A stretch of DNA of 10,800 nucleotides from an uncultured Chloroflexota bacterium (GTDB lineage: Bacteria > Chloroflexota > Dehalococcoidia > Dehalococcoidales > RBG-16-60-22). Location: positions 1 to 10,800 of the forward strand of contig CAIWTG010000262.1 in NCBI GenBank assembly GCA_903915565.1, in the 5' to 3' direction. The number at the start of each line of letters is the position of its first letter. Positions within the stretch are counted from its first letter, which is position 1. The notes under the pieces are model-generated. The model had not been told where the DNA came from. It was given only the letters and a program-made list of their open reading frames with translations, and made no database searches. Positions 4,952 through 10,800 of the stretch are shown piece by piece. Made by a program: the position numbers and the translations under genes.

Positions 4952-6358
4952 TTAGCGTCTGCGGGGGGATTTGGGGTGGGGGTTTTTACGGCCTCTTTCG
5001 TCAACGCGGAAATCAGGAGCGATAATGGCGAAAATCTGGCTGATATTCCTATCGACCAGGCGAGAGCTTATGGTGCTATCAACTTCTTTCATAATTTCAT
5101 CTAGAGAAAGACGAGTGGTAATAACCATTGGCAATCGGCTGTTATAACGATAATTAATCAGCTGGTATAGTTTTTCCTTGACCCAGGGATTCATAGACTG
5201 CTCACCGAAATCGTCTAAGACCAAAAACGGAGCGGTTTTAACACTCTCAAAAAGCTGGTCGTAGCTTATTTTACTTTCCGGATTGAAAGTAGAGCGAAGG
5301 TGGTCCAGAAAATCCGGAACAACAACAAATAGAGCGGGCTTGCCCATTCCAAAACGATGATTGACAATGGCAGAAGCGAGATGTGTTTTACCACGACCCG
5401 TCTCTCCTACAATGACCAGCCAGCCATCCGGATTTTTGGCAAAATCAAAGGCAATATGAAAAACATCCTCTAAATTTTGTTGTATATCAAGAGAAAGCGG
5501 GTATTCTCGGTTAAAACTTGTAAAGGTCATGTTTTTCTGTAGCTCAAACTCCGGCGGCCAGGCATAGATAGAGGTCGCCGAGGCTTCTTCTAAAACAAAG
5601 GCGCGGCATAAACGTGTATCAGTGAGGCGAGTACGCAGACGGTCGTCCATCTGGTCTAAAGCGACCGCCGTAACAATAACTGTAGGCAAACTGGCGTTAA
5701 ATCGATGGTTCAGCAGCTGGTCGAGTTTTTCTTTAGCCCAATTAGTGCCGGACTGTACACCGAGGTCATCCAGAGCCAGCAAGGGGGCGGTCTTTACCTG
5801 GTCGAAAAACTCGTCATAAGGCATCTCGCTATCTTGATTCATGGAGGCGCGTAAACGGTCGAGCAAATCCGGAGTAGTGAGATAAAGGGCGGGGAAACCT
5901 TTTTCAATGCACTCGTTAACGATGGCCGCCGCCAGGTGGGTCTTGCCGCTGCCGCTAGGTCCGCTAAAGACCAGCCATCCTTCCGGCTTGGCAGCAAAAT
6001 CTTTGGCAGCTTTAAAAACCTTATTAAAGCGTTCCTGGGCTTGAGGGTTGCTGCTTCTGCCCTCGGGGATGAGGTTATCAAAAATAAAGCGGGTTAAAGA
6101 ACCAAGGTTAGAGTACTTCTTCAGCCGGGTAAGGCGTTCGGTATCCTGCTCCTGCTGCACGCACTTACAGGGCACCGTGCGGGAATAGTCCGGCTTACCC
6201 GAAGGCAAACCGGGATGCACCACACGGGCACCTTTACAGACGGGGCAAGGAGTACCTTTGGCTGACGGTTCGTCAGCGTTGGACCATGTGTCCGTATTTT
6301 CCTTTGAAGTACTTTTCTGGCCCTGTCGCTTTAGAGTCTCTTTGATGTGTTCCATCAC
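4952..6358 (-). CDS. DnaC/DnaI-like helicase loader with two tandem AAA+ ATPase modules
   Basis: A 468-residue protein, well over the ~245-310 of ordinary DnaC or DnaI. An N-terminal zinc-binding segment (C38, C41, C64, C66; CPVCKGARV...VPCKC) resembles loader N-termini. Two complete ATPase modules follow. Module 1 (~82-258) has Walker A GPSGSGKT (133-140), Walker B LLALDD (193-198) and an SRL-type arginine at R244. Module 2 (~270-447) has Walker A GETGRGKT (318-325), Walker B FLVLDD (378-383) and R433. The Walker lysines and aspartates are each exactly 185 residues apart, and about half the aligned residues match. The likely role is loading DnaB at origins or forks. The start is GTG (6358), or the next codon ATG (6355), which is eight bases from AGAAGG (6364-6369). 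The first 86 bases overlap the DnaD-domain gene. It is the last gene of the operon and ends in a basic PKSPRRR tail. Confidence 0.92.
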   Translation of the reverse strand: MMEHIKETLKRQGQKSTSKENTDTWSNADEPSAKGTPCPVCKGARVVHPGLPSGKPDYSRTVPCKCVQQEQDTERLTRLKKYSNLGSLTRFIFDNLIPEGRSSNPQAQERFNKVFKAAKDFAAKPEGWLVFSGPSGSGKTHLAAAIVNECIEKGFPALYLTTPDLLDRLRASMNQDSEMPYDEFFDQVKTAPLLALDDLGVQSGTNWAKEKLDQLLNHRFNASLPTVIVTAVALDQMDDRLRTRLTDTRLCRAFVLEEASATSIYAWPPEFELQKNMTFTSFNREYPLSLDIQQNLEDVFHIAFDFAKNPDGWLVIVGETGRGKTHLASAIVNHRFGMGKPALFVVVPDFLDHLRSTFNPESKISYDQLFESVKTAPFLVLDDFGEQSMNPWVKEKLYQLINYRYNSRLPMVITTRLSLDEIMKEVDSTISSRLVDRNISQIFAIIAPDFRVDERGRKNPHPKSPRRR

Positions 6359-6980
6359 TACGGCCTTCTACCGACCAATTTTCCAGGATTTTGGTAATAT
6401 ACTTAATGTTTCTCTTGTTATAAGATACAGCCTCTTTAATGGCGTCGCGAATCCATTCGGGGGGATAAAGACGTTCGGCGTCACGGAGTTCATCGGCAAT
6501 CATGGGGGTTAAGATACCGATATTCTGCTCGTAAACGGTGAAGATATCCGGCAGCGGTTCCGCAGCTACGGGAGCAGGTACGCCGACCTTAAGCCCCGCC
6601 AGTTTTAACTCACCGCTTTGGATTTTCTCCGCTGCCTGACGGCTGGAGTCATCATTGAGGAAGTAGATATCCTGCGAAGTGCCTTCTTTTTCCACCCTTA
6701 GGCTTAATAAAGCGCCATGGTCAACCGCCAGTTTTAAAGCGTCGCGCAGTTTCTCCTCCGAATTGCCAATCCCCTGCATTAGTGTGGCGTTTTCCAGCAA
6801 CTCGTGATGGGCAATAAAGCGGGGGGAGCCTTTTTTTGTGTAAAGCGTCGCCATGATATATAAAATCGTCTTAAGCTCGGCGACCTCGGTTATCTGCGGG
6901 AGCAGACCGCTAAAGAAGACATTGGGTATGGCGGTATACTGGACATTGCCGCCGGATGGAAAACCCTGAAATTGCGTCAT
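6273..6980 (-). CDS. DnaD-domain primosome protein
   Basis: A 235-residue protein. The N-terminal part (~15-110) is a predicted winged-helix domain, as in DnaD (VQYTAIPNVFFSGLLPQI, then AELKTILYIMATLY). An alanine/proline-rich linker (~128-143) leads to a DnaD/DnaB_2 C-terminal domain (~145-203: IFTVYEQNIGILTPMIADEL, then a helix ending YITKILENW). The last residues, KYFKGKYGHMVQR, resemble tails of other DnaD-like proteins. In Gram-positive bacteria DnaD acts between the initiator or restart proteins and the DnaI loader. Position directly between dnaB and the loader gene supports that role here. The ATG shares ATGA with the dnaB stop and has no ribosome binding site of its own, suggesting coupled translation. 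Its 3' 86 bases overlap the loader gene in another frame. Confidence 0.9.
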   Translation of the reverse strand: MTQFQGFPSGGNVQYTAIPNVFFSGLLPQITEVAELKTILYIMATLYTKKGSPRFIAHHELLENATLMQGIGNSEEKLRDALKLAVDHGALLSLRVEKEGTSQDIYFLNDDSSRQAAEKIQSGELKLAGLKVGVPAPVAAEPLPDIFTVYEQNIGILTPMIADELRDAERLYPPEWIRDAIKEAVSYNKRNIKYITKILENWSVEGRSDGTHQRDSKATGPEKYFKGKYGHMVQR

Positions 6981-8353
6981 AGCAGCGTCGGCTCCACAAA
7001 ACCTAAAGATTCAAATTTTGCCAGGGTATGGCGGAAACGCAGCTTAATGCGGCCGGTGGGTCCGTTGCGGTGCTTGGCGATAATGACATCCGCTTCTTCC
7101 CGGGGGTATTCGCGGTCGGGGTGGGCGGCTATCCACTCTTCTTCGCTTTTATAATAGTATTCGTCGCGATAAATAAACATAACGACATCGGCGTCCTGCT
7201 CGATGCTGCCGCTTTCACGAAGGTCGGAGAGCTGCGGCTCGTGGGAGGCGCGCCATTCGACGGCGCGGCTCAACTGCGAGGTAGCCAGGACGGGAGCATT
7301 AATTTCCCGTGCCAGCGCTTTCAGCGACCGGGAGAGCAAGCTGATTTCCTGGACACGGTTTTCACTACGTCCGGAGCTCTCGCCTTGCATCAGCTGGAGG
7401 TAGTCAACGATAACTAAATCAATACCGCGTTCATAATTAAGGCGGAGGGCTTTGGAGCGCAATTCCGCCATACGAATCATCGGTGTATCATCAACATAAA
7501 TTGGCGCTTCCGAGAGAATGCCGGTAGCGTCCATGACTTTTTGTTCTTCTTCGTCGGTCTTGTGCTCGCCAAAACGGATGCGTCGGGAGTTGATGCCCGA
7601 TTCGCTGGAGACCAGACGCGTCACCAGTGAGTCGCGGCTCATTTCCAGACTGAAGAGAGCCACCGTAGCCCGATTCTCGACGGCGGCGTTGCGGGCGATG
7701 TTCAACGCCAGGCTGGTCTTGCCCATGCTGGGACGTCCCGCCACAATAACCAGGTCGGAGCGCTGGAGTCCGTTCAGGAGTTCGTCCAGACCGGCAAAGC
7801 CGGAGGGAATACTGATTAAACGCTCGCCCCCCTCGGAGGGCGGGGTTACTTCAAAGTATTTATCCAGCACCTCGCGGATATGGGTCAGGTCATTAGTACC
7901 ACCGCCGCGGCGTAAACGGAATAAAATACCTTCGGCTTTAGCCAAGCCTTCCTCAACGTCGGGTCCAGCTTCATAGCCTATACCAGAAATGCGGTCGCCG
8001 GCGGTGATAAGCTGTCGCATGACGGAAAGGCGATAGACGATGCGGGCATAATGCTCGATATCCAGCGAGGTAGCGGGGACAGATATCAGATAACTCAAAC
8101 GAGCGGCGCCGCCAACGTTTTCCAGCTTGCCCTGACGCGAAAGTTCCTGCGCCAGCGTCACGTTGTTAATAGCTTCGTCACGCTGGTAGAGAGCCATTGT
8201 CGCCTCAAAGAGCAACCGGTTCTGCTCGAAGTAGAAGTCGGACGCCTGGAGGAAATCGGCAATCTGGAAAATAGACGTGCCATCAATCAGCAGGGAGCCA
8301 ATGACCGCTTCTTCGGCGTCATTATCGTTAGGCGGGAGTTTGACATCGTTCAC
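6977..8353 (-). CDS. dnaB: Replicative DNA helicase DnaB
   Basis: A 458-residue hexameric helicase that unwinds DNA at the fork. The N-terminal domain (1-~105; AEEAVIGSLLID, LFEATMALYQRDEAI) binds primase and the loader in relatives. The linker helix (~130-165) is followed by the RecA-like motor: Walker A GRPSMGKT (206-213), catalytic E236 in FSLEMS, Walker B LVIVDYLQL (313-321), the TSQLSR segment, DLRESGSIEQDADVV and the arginine finger region KHRNGPTG (R429). No intein or insertion is present. The start is GTG (8353), nine bases after AAGGAG (8363-8368). That site overlaps the rplI stop codon, so the genes are only 13 bases apart. The TGA stop overlaps the DnaD-domain gene by four bases. 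Confidence 0.98.
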   Translation of the reverse strand: MNDVKLPPNDNDAEEAVIGSLLIDGTSIFQIADFLQASDFYFEQNRLLFEATMALYQRDEAINNVTLAQELSRQGKLENVGGAARLSYLISVPATSLDIEHYARIVYRLSVMRQLITAGDRISGIGYEAGPDVEEGLAKAEGILFRLRRGGGTNDLTHIREVLDKYFEVTPPSEGGERLISIPSGFAGLDELLNGLQRSDLVIVAGRPSMGKTSLALNIARNAAVENRATVALFSLEMSRDSLVTRLVSSESGINSRRIRFGEHKTDEEEQKVMDATGILSEAPIYVDDTPMIRMAELRSKALRLNYERGIDLVIVDYLQLMQGESSGRSENRVQEISLLSRSLKALAREINAPVLATSQLSRAVEWRASHEPQLSDLRESGSIEQDADVVMFIYRDEYYYKSEEEWIAAHPDREYPREEADVIIAKHRNGPTGRIKLRFRHTLAKFESLGFVEPTLL

Positions 8354-8366
8354 GCGGAACTACTCC

Positions 8367-9140
8367 TTATTTTTCTGCTGTATCTTCCGTTTTCTTGCTC
8401 TTTGCTTTAGGTTTCTTTTCTTTTTTAGCTTCGGCTACTGCCGGTTTTTCTTCTTTGGGGGGTTTTTCCTCTTTAGCAGCTTCGGCCGCCTTGGCTTTCT
8501 TTTCTTTAGCCGGCTTGTCTTCTTTAGAAGGCTTTCCAGCTTTTTCGGCAGCGGGTTTTTCAGCCTTGGCTTCAGCCTCAGGCACTGTTTCTTTTTCCGC
8601 CTTCGGGGCTTTTTCCTTCTTGGGTTTCTTTTCTTTCTTAACTTCGGCCGGGGCTTCTTCTTTTACAGCGCGAGTAGGCACGGCAGCGCCCTCGGCATCG
8701 GACATAACCGTCACGACGACGGTGGCAAAGATATCATGAGTAAACCTGACGATGACATCGTGCACGCCGGCATGGCGAATCGGCTCGGCAAGCTCAATCC
8801 TTTTCTTATCAATCTCGCGGTCGATAACTTTGTTCAACGATTCAGCAATTTCAGCGGTAGTTATCGAACCATAAAGCTTGTCTTTTTCACCGACCTTAGC
8901 TTTAAGCGTAATTTCCACGCCCTGAATTTTCTTCGCCAGCTCGGTCATTTCAGCTTCTTCGACGGAACGCTGCTTGACGAGTTTCTTTAGGTGCGCCTCG
9001 AGGGCAGCAGCAGCCGGCGAATCGGCCAATATCGCTAGTTTGCGGGGGAAAAGGTAGTTGCGCGCATAACCGTTGGCGACATCTTTGGTCTGACCGACTT
9101 TAGCGACTCTGGGAACTTCTTCTAGAAATATGACTTTCAC
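8367..9140 (-). CDS. rplI: 50S ribosomal protein L9 (bL9) with long K/E/A/P-rich C-terminal extension
   Basis: Residues 1-148 are a normal bL9: MKVIFLEEVPRVAKVGQ, the DVANGYARNYLFPRKLA signature, a long connecting helix, and a C-terminal domain ending IFATVVVTVMSD. Ordinary L9 stops about here. This protein continues for ~109 residues (149-257) composed almost wholly of Lys, Glu, Ala and Pro, in irregular repeats such as KKEKKPKKEK and PKEEKPA. The tail resembles histone-H1-like or unstructured basic tails, and the same frame stays open with no frameshift sign. The GTG start has AAGGAG (9147-9152) six bases upstream. It is the first gene of the rplI-dnaB-dnaD-loader operon, behind its own promoter. 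rplI next to dnaB is a common bacterial arrangement. Confidence 0.97.
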   Translation of the reverse strand: MKVIFLEEVPRVAKVGQTKDVANGYARNYLFPRKLAILADSPAAAALEAHLKKLVKQRSVEEAEMTELAKKIQGVEITLKAKVGEKDKLYGSITTAEIAESLNKVIDREIDKKRIELAEPIRHAGVHDVIVRFTHDIFATVVVTVMSDAEGAAVPTRAVKEEAPAEVKKEKKPKKEKAPKAEKETVPEAEAKAEKPAAEKAGKPSKEDKPAKEKKAKAAEAAKEEKPPKEEKPAVAEAKKEKKPKAKSKKTEDTAEK

Positions 9141-9169
9141 GATATACTCCTTTTTTGGACAACAAACTA

Positions 9170-9198
9170 ATATTACCTAAACCACAGTTGTGCGTCAA
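9170..9198 (-). promoter_or_regulatory. Strong sigma70-type promoter of the rplI-dnaB operon
   Basis: On the minus strand TTGACG (9193-9198) and TAATAT (9170-9175) are exactly 17 bases apart, each five or four of six to consensus. The start codon lies 29 bases beyond the -10, with AAGGAG between. It occupies the 96-base gap after trxB, in which I see no terminator hairpin, so some read-through from trxB is also possible. Confidence 0.7.
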
Positions 9199-9236
9199 TA
9201 TTTTTTCATAAAGATTGGGGACAACAGGACTAAAAT

Positions 9237-10163
9237 TTAGCCGCTAACATACTTGCCGACGTTGATGGCAGCCATCGCGCCGTCACCGGCGGCACCAACG
9301 ACCTGCCGGATAGAGCCGCTGCGGATATCGCCGGCGGCAAAGATGCCGGGGACGCTGGTTTCCAGCCTATCATTGGTAATAACCGCGCCAACAGCATCAA
9401 GCGTGACCAGCCCCTTAAGATAGCCGGTAGCCGGCTGCGACCCGACGGCGACAAATACGCCGGATACATCAAGAGCGGACTCTTTATTCGTGACGATATT
9501 GCGGAGTTTGATACTCTTTACCAATTTATCGCCGAGGACTTCCAGGACTACCGTATCCCAGAGTATCTCAATCTTTTTGTCAGCCAGCAGTTTTTCTTCC
9601 ATAATTTTGGCGGCGCGTAGCTCGTGGCGGCGGTGGATAAGGGTCACTTTGGTGGCGAATTTAGTAAGCTCTAAAGCTTCGGTCACCGCGGCATTGCCGC
9701 CGCCGATAACGGCGACGGTTTTATCACGGAAGAAAGCGCCATCGCAGGTTGCGCAGTAAGAAACACCCTTGCCGGTAAATTCCGCCTCACCGGGCACGTT
9801 AAGCTTTTGCCTCTCTGCCCCACCCGCGATGATGACGGCCTTAGATATAAAATCTCCCTGCGGTGTCTTAACAATTTTATCCTTGCCGTTGATTTCCAAA
9901 GCAATGACTTCGTCATAAAGCGTCTGCACGCCGAATTTTTCCGCCTGCTGGTGCATTGCCTGCGTGAGGTCAATGCCGCTAACACCATCGGCGTAGCCCG
10001 GGTAGTTTTCTACTTTACCAGCATTAATTATCTGTCCGCCGATAGCCGCCCGTTCGATTAAGAGCGTAGAAAGGCGGGCGCGGGCGGTATAGATACCGGC
10101 GCTTAAGCCGGCAGGTCCACCACCGATGATAATAACGTCGTATTTTTTAGCTAGTTCACTCAT
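9237..10163 (-). CDS. trxB: Thioredoxin-disulfide reductase
   Basis: A 308-residue flavoprotein that passes electrons from NADPH to thioredoxin. The FAD-binding GGGPAGL is at 14-20. The redox pair is C137/C140 in CATCDGAFF. The NADPH domain has GGGNAA (154-159) and HRRHELRA (177-184), whose arginines fit NADPH use. The closing FAD motif is FAAGD (275-279). Length is typical of low-molecular-weight TrxR. The ATG lies seven bases after the trxA stop with only a weak ribosome binding site, so translation probably follows trxA. It is encoded next to its likely substrate, in one transcript. Confidence 0.97.
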   Translation of the reverse strand: MSELAKKYDVIIIGGGPAGLSAGIYTARARLSTLLIERAAIGGQIINAGKVENYPGYADGVSGIDLTQAMHQQAEKFGVQTLYDEVIALEINGKDKIVKTPQGDFISKAVIIAGGAERQKLNVPGEAEFTGKGVSYCATCDGAFFRDKTVAVIGGGNAAVTEALELTKFATKVTLIHRRHELRAAKIMEEKLLADKKIEILWDTVVLEVLGDKLVKSIKLRNIVTNKESALDVSGVFVAVGSQPATGYLKGLVTLDAVGAVITNDRLETSVPGIFAAGDIRSGSIRQVVGAAGDGAMAAINVGKYVSG

Positions 10164-10170
10164 CTTGTTT

Positions 10171-10500
10171 TTATCCGCCTAAAGCTGTATCAATATTCTT
10201 CTTGAGTTCCGGTTTGGGACGAAAGCCAACGATGTTGGAGACCGGCGCGCCGTTTTTGAAAATAATCAGCGCGGGGATACTCATAACGCCGTATTTGCTG
10301 GCAACTTTAGGACTATCGTCAACATTAAGCTTCATAAAAGAAACCTTACCTTCATACTCATTAGCCAGTTCGTCAACGATGGGAGCCACCATGCGACAGG
10401 GTCCGCACCAGGGCGCCCAAAAATCGACCATTACAGGCAATTTGGCTTTCAACACCATTTCATCAAATTTCGCTTCATTTACTTCCACTGGCTTGCTCAT
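10171..10500 (-). CDS. trxA: Thioredoxin
   Basis: A 109-residue cytoplasmic disulfide reductant. The active site WCGPC occupies 31-35 (C32, C35), D26 is the buried aspartate and P76 in SIPALIIF is the cis-proline; numbering coincides with E. coli Trx1. It covers the full fold (VMVDFWAPWCGPCRM, KLNVDDSPKVASKYGV, IVGFRP) with no signal peptide. The ATG has a GAGGAG site (10505-10510) four bases upstream and overlaps the end of plsX by 26 bases. It is probably co-transcribed with plsX and trxB and serves the downstream reductase. Confidence 0.98.
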   Translation of the reverse strand: MSKPVEVNEAKFDEMVLKAKLPVMVDFWAPWCGPCRMVAPIVDELANEYEGKVSFMKLNVDDSPKVASKYGVMSIPALIIFKNGAPVSNIVGFRPKPELKKNIDTALGG

Positions 10501-10800
10501 ACTTCTCCTCTTTTATCTTTTCTATAATACCACGCTCGATAGATTCTTTGGCCAGGACGATGGCATTCTTGATTGCCCTGGCCTTGCTGCGCCCATGCGC
10601 GATGATGACGACGCCGTTAACGCCGAGCAGAGAGGCGCCGCCGTATTCGCTAAAGTCCAGCTTCTTCGTCCAGGCACCCAACCCAATATCCTTAAGCAGT
10701 TCACGCGTTTTCAGGCGGGAAACGCTGGAAAAGATATGACCGAGTTCCTGTATCGAGTTCAGGAAACTGTCATTAAAACCTTCGATAGTTTTCAGGACGA
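10475..10800 (-). CDS. plsX: Phosphate acyltransferase PlsX, C-terminal part (5' end beyond the window)
   Basis: The C-terminal 107 residues are visible; the frame runs open to the window edge at 10800. PlsX makes acyl-phosphate from acyl-ACP in phospholipid synthesis and acts at the membrane surface. Diagnostic segments are LKTIEGF near the edge and DFSEYGGASLLGVNGVVIIA, then HGRSKARAIKNAI. Internal TTG or ATG codons, such as the TTG at 10681, are not starts because the family match continues upstream. The last 26 bases overlap trxA. The final ~20 residues are charged (EKIKEEKYEQ). Confidence 0.93.
   Translation of the reverse strand, partial: VLKTIEGFNDSFLNSIQELGHIFSSVSRLKTRELLKDIGLGAWTKKLDFSEYGGASLLGVNGVVIIAHGRSKARAIKNAIVLAKESIERGIIEKIKEEKYEQASGSK

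Noticed and set aside
4931..4958. ACGCT...AGCGT inverted repeat in the yggS/loader gap as a shared terminator
   Set aside because: Only a 5-bp stem with a 16-base loop and no following T-run on either strand.
7518..7976. 152-codon plus-strand ORF
   Set aside because: Antisense shadow of the dnaB motor domain; no motif and an arginine/serine-rich, non-protein-like sequence.
8277..8990. 237-codon plus-strand ORF, extremely rich in Phe, Leu and Ser
   Set aside because: It is the antisense of the K/E/A/P-rich rplI tail and the dnaB start. Its composition follows from the complement of Lys/Glu codons, and it has no family motif.

Overview
This is a compact bacterial chromosome segment with about even base composition by eye. 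It carries housekeeping genes, almost all on the minus strand. There is no tRNA, rRNA, CRISPR array, insertion sequence or phage gene. The primosome genes (DnaB helicase, a DnaD-domain protein and a DnaC/DnaI-type ATPase) resemble the Gram-positive style of helicase loading. Together with a double [4Fe-4S] aldo/keto reductase, a SemiSWEET and the plsX-trxA-trxB order, this suggests an anaerobic Chloroflexota, perhaps class Dehalococcoidia. That placement is a tentative recollection of gene content, not a search result.

Layout from left to right. At 2-403 (+) is the 3' part of an antibiotic-biosynthesis-monooxygenase-like membrane protein, closed by a hairpin terminator. At 459-1658 (-) is an aldo/keto reductase with a two-cluster ferredoxin tail and its own promoter. 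At 1778-3529 (-) is an overlapping three-gene operon: a DksA/TraR zinc-finger protein, lspA (signal peptidase II) and an RluA/RluD-type pseudouridine synthase. Upstream of it lies a 345-base non-coding stretch (3530-3874) with a promoter-like element spanned by an 8-bp inverted repeat, and a 42-codon ORF of doubtful status. At 3875-4141 (-) is a SemiSWEET half-transporter starting at TTG. At 4270-4926 is yggS, the only complete plus-strand gene, convergent with the replication operon.

The core is the minus-strand operon 9140 to 4952: rplI (ribosomal protein L9 with a long K/E/A/P tail), dnaB, a DnaD-domain gene and a DnaC-like gene. A near-consensus promoter (TTGACG-17-TAATAT) lies before rplI. 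The joints are tight: 13 bp, then a 4-bp and an 86-bp overlap. The operon probably couples synthesis of the replicative helicase to its loading proteins. At 9237-10800 (-) are trxB, trxA and the 3' end of plsX, a thioredoxin system behind a phospholipid-synthesis gene.

The most unusual item is the DnaC-like protein (4952-6358). It holds two complete AAA+ loader modules in one chain. Both Walker A lysines and both Walker B aspartates are exactly 185 residues apart, and about half the residues are identical between copies. Known DnaC and DnaI loaders have one such module. The next most unusual are the roughly 109-residue low-complexity tail on L9 and the operator-like dyad before the dksA-like/lspA operon.
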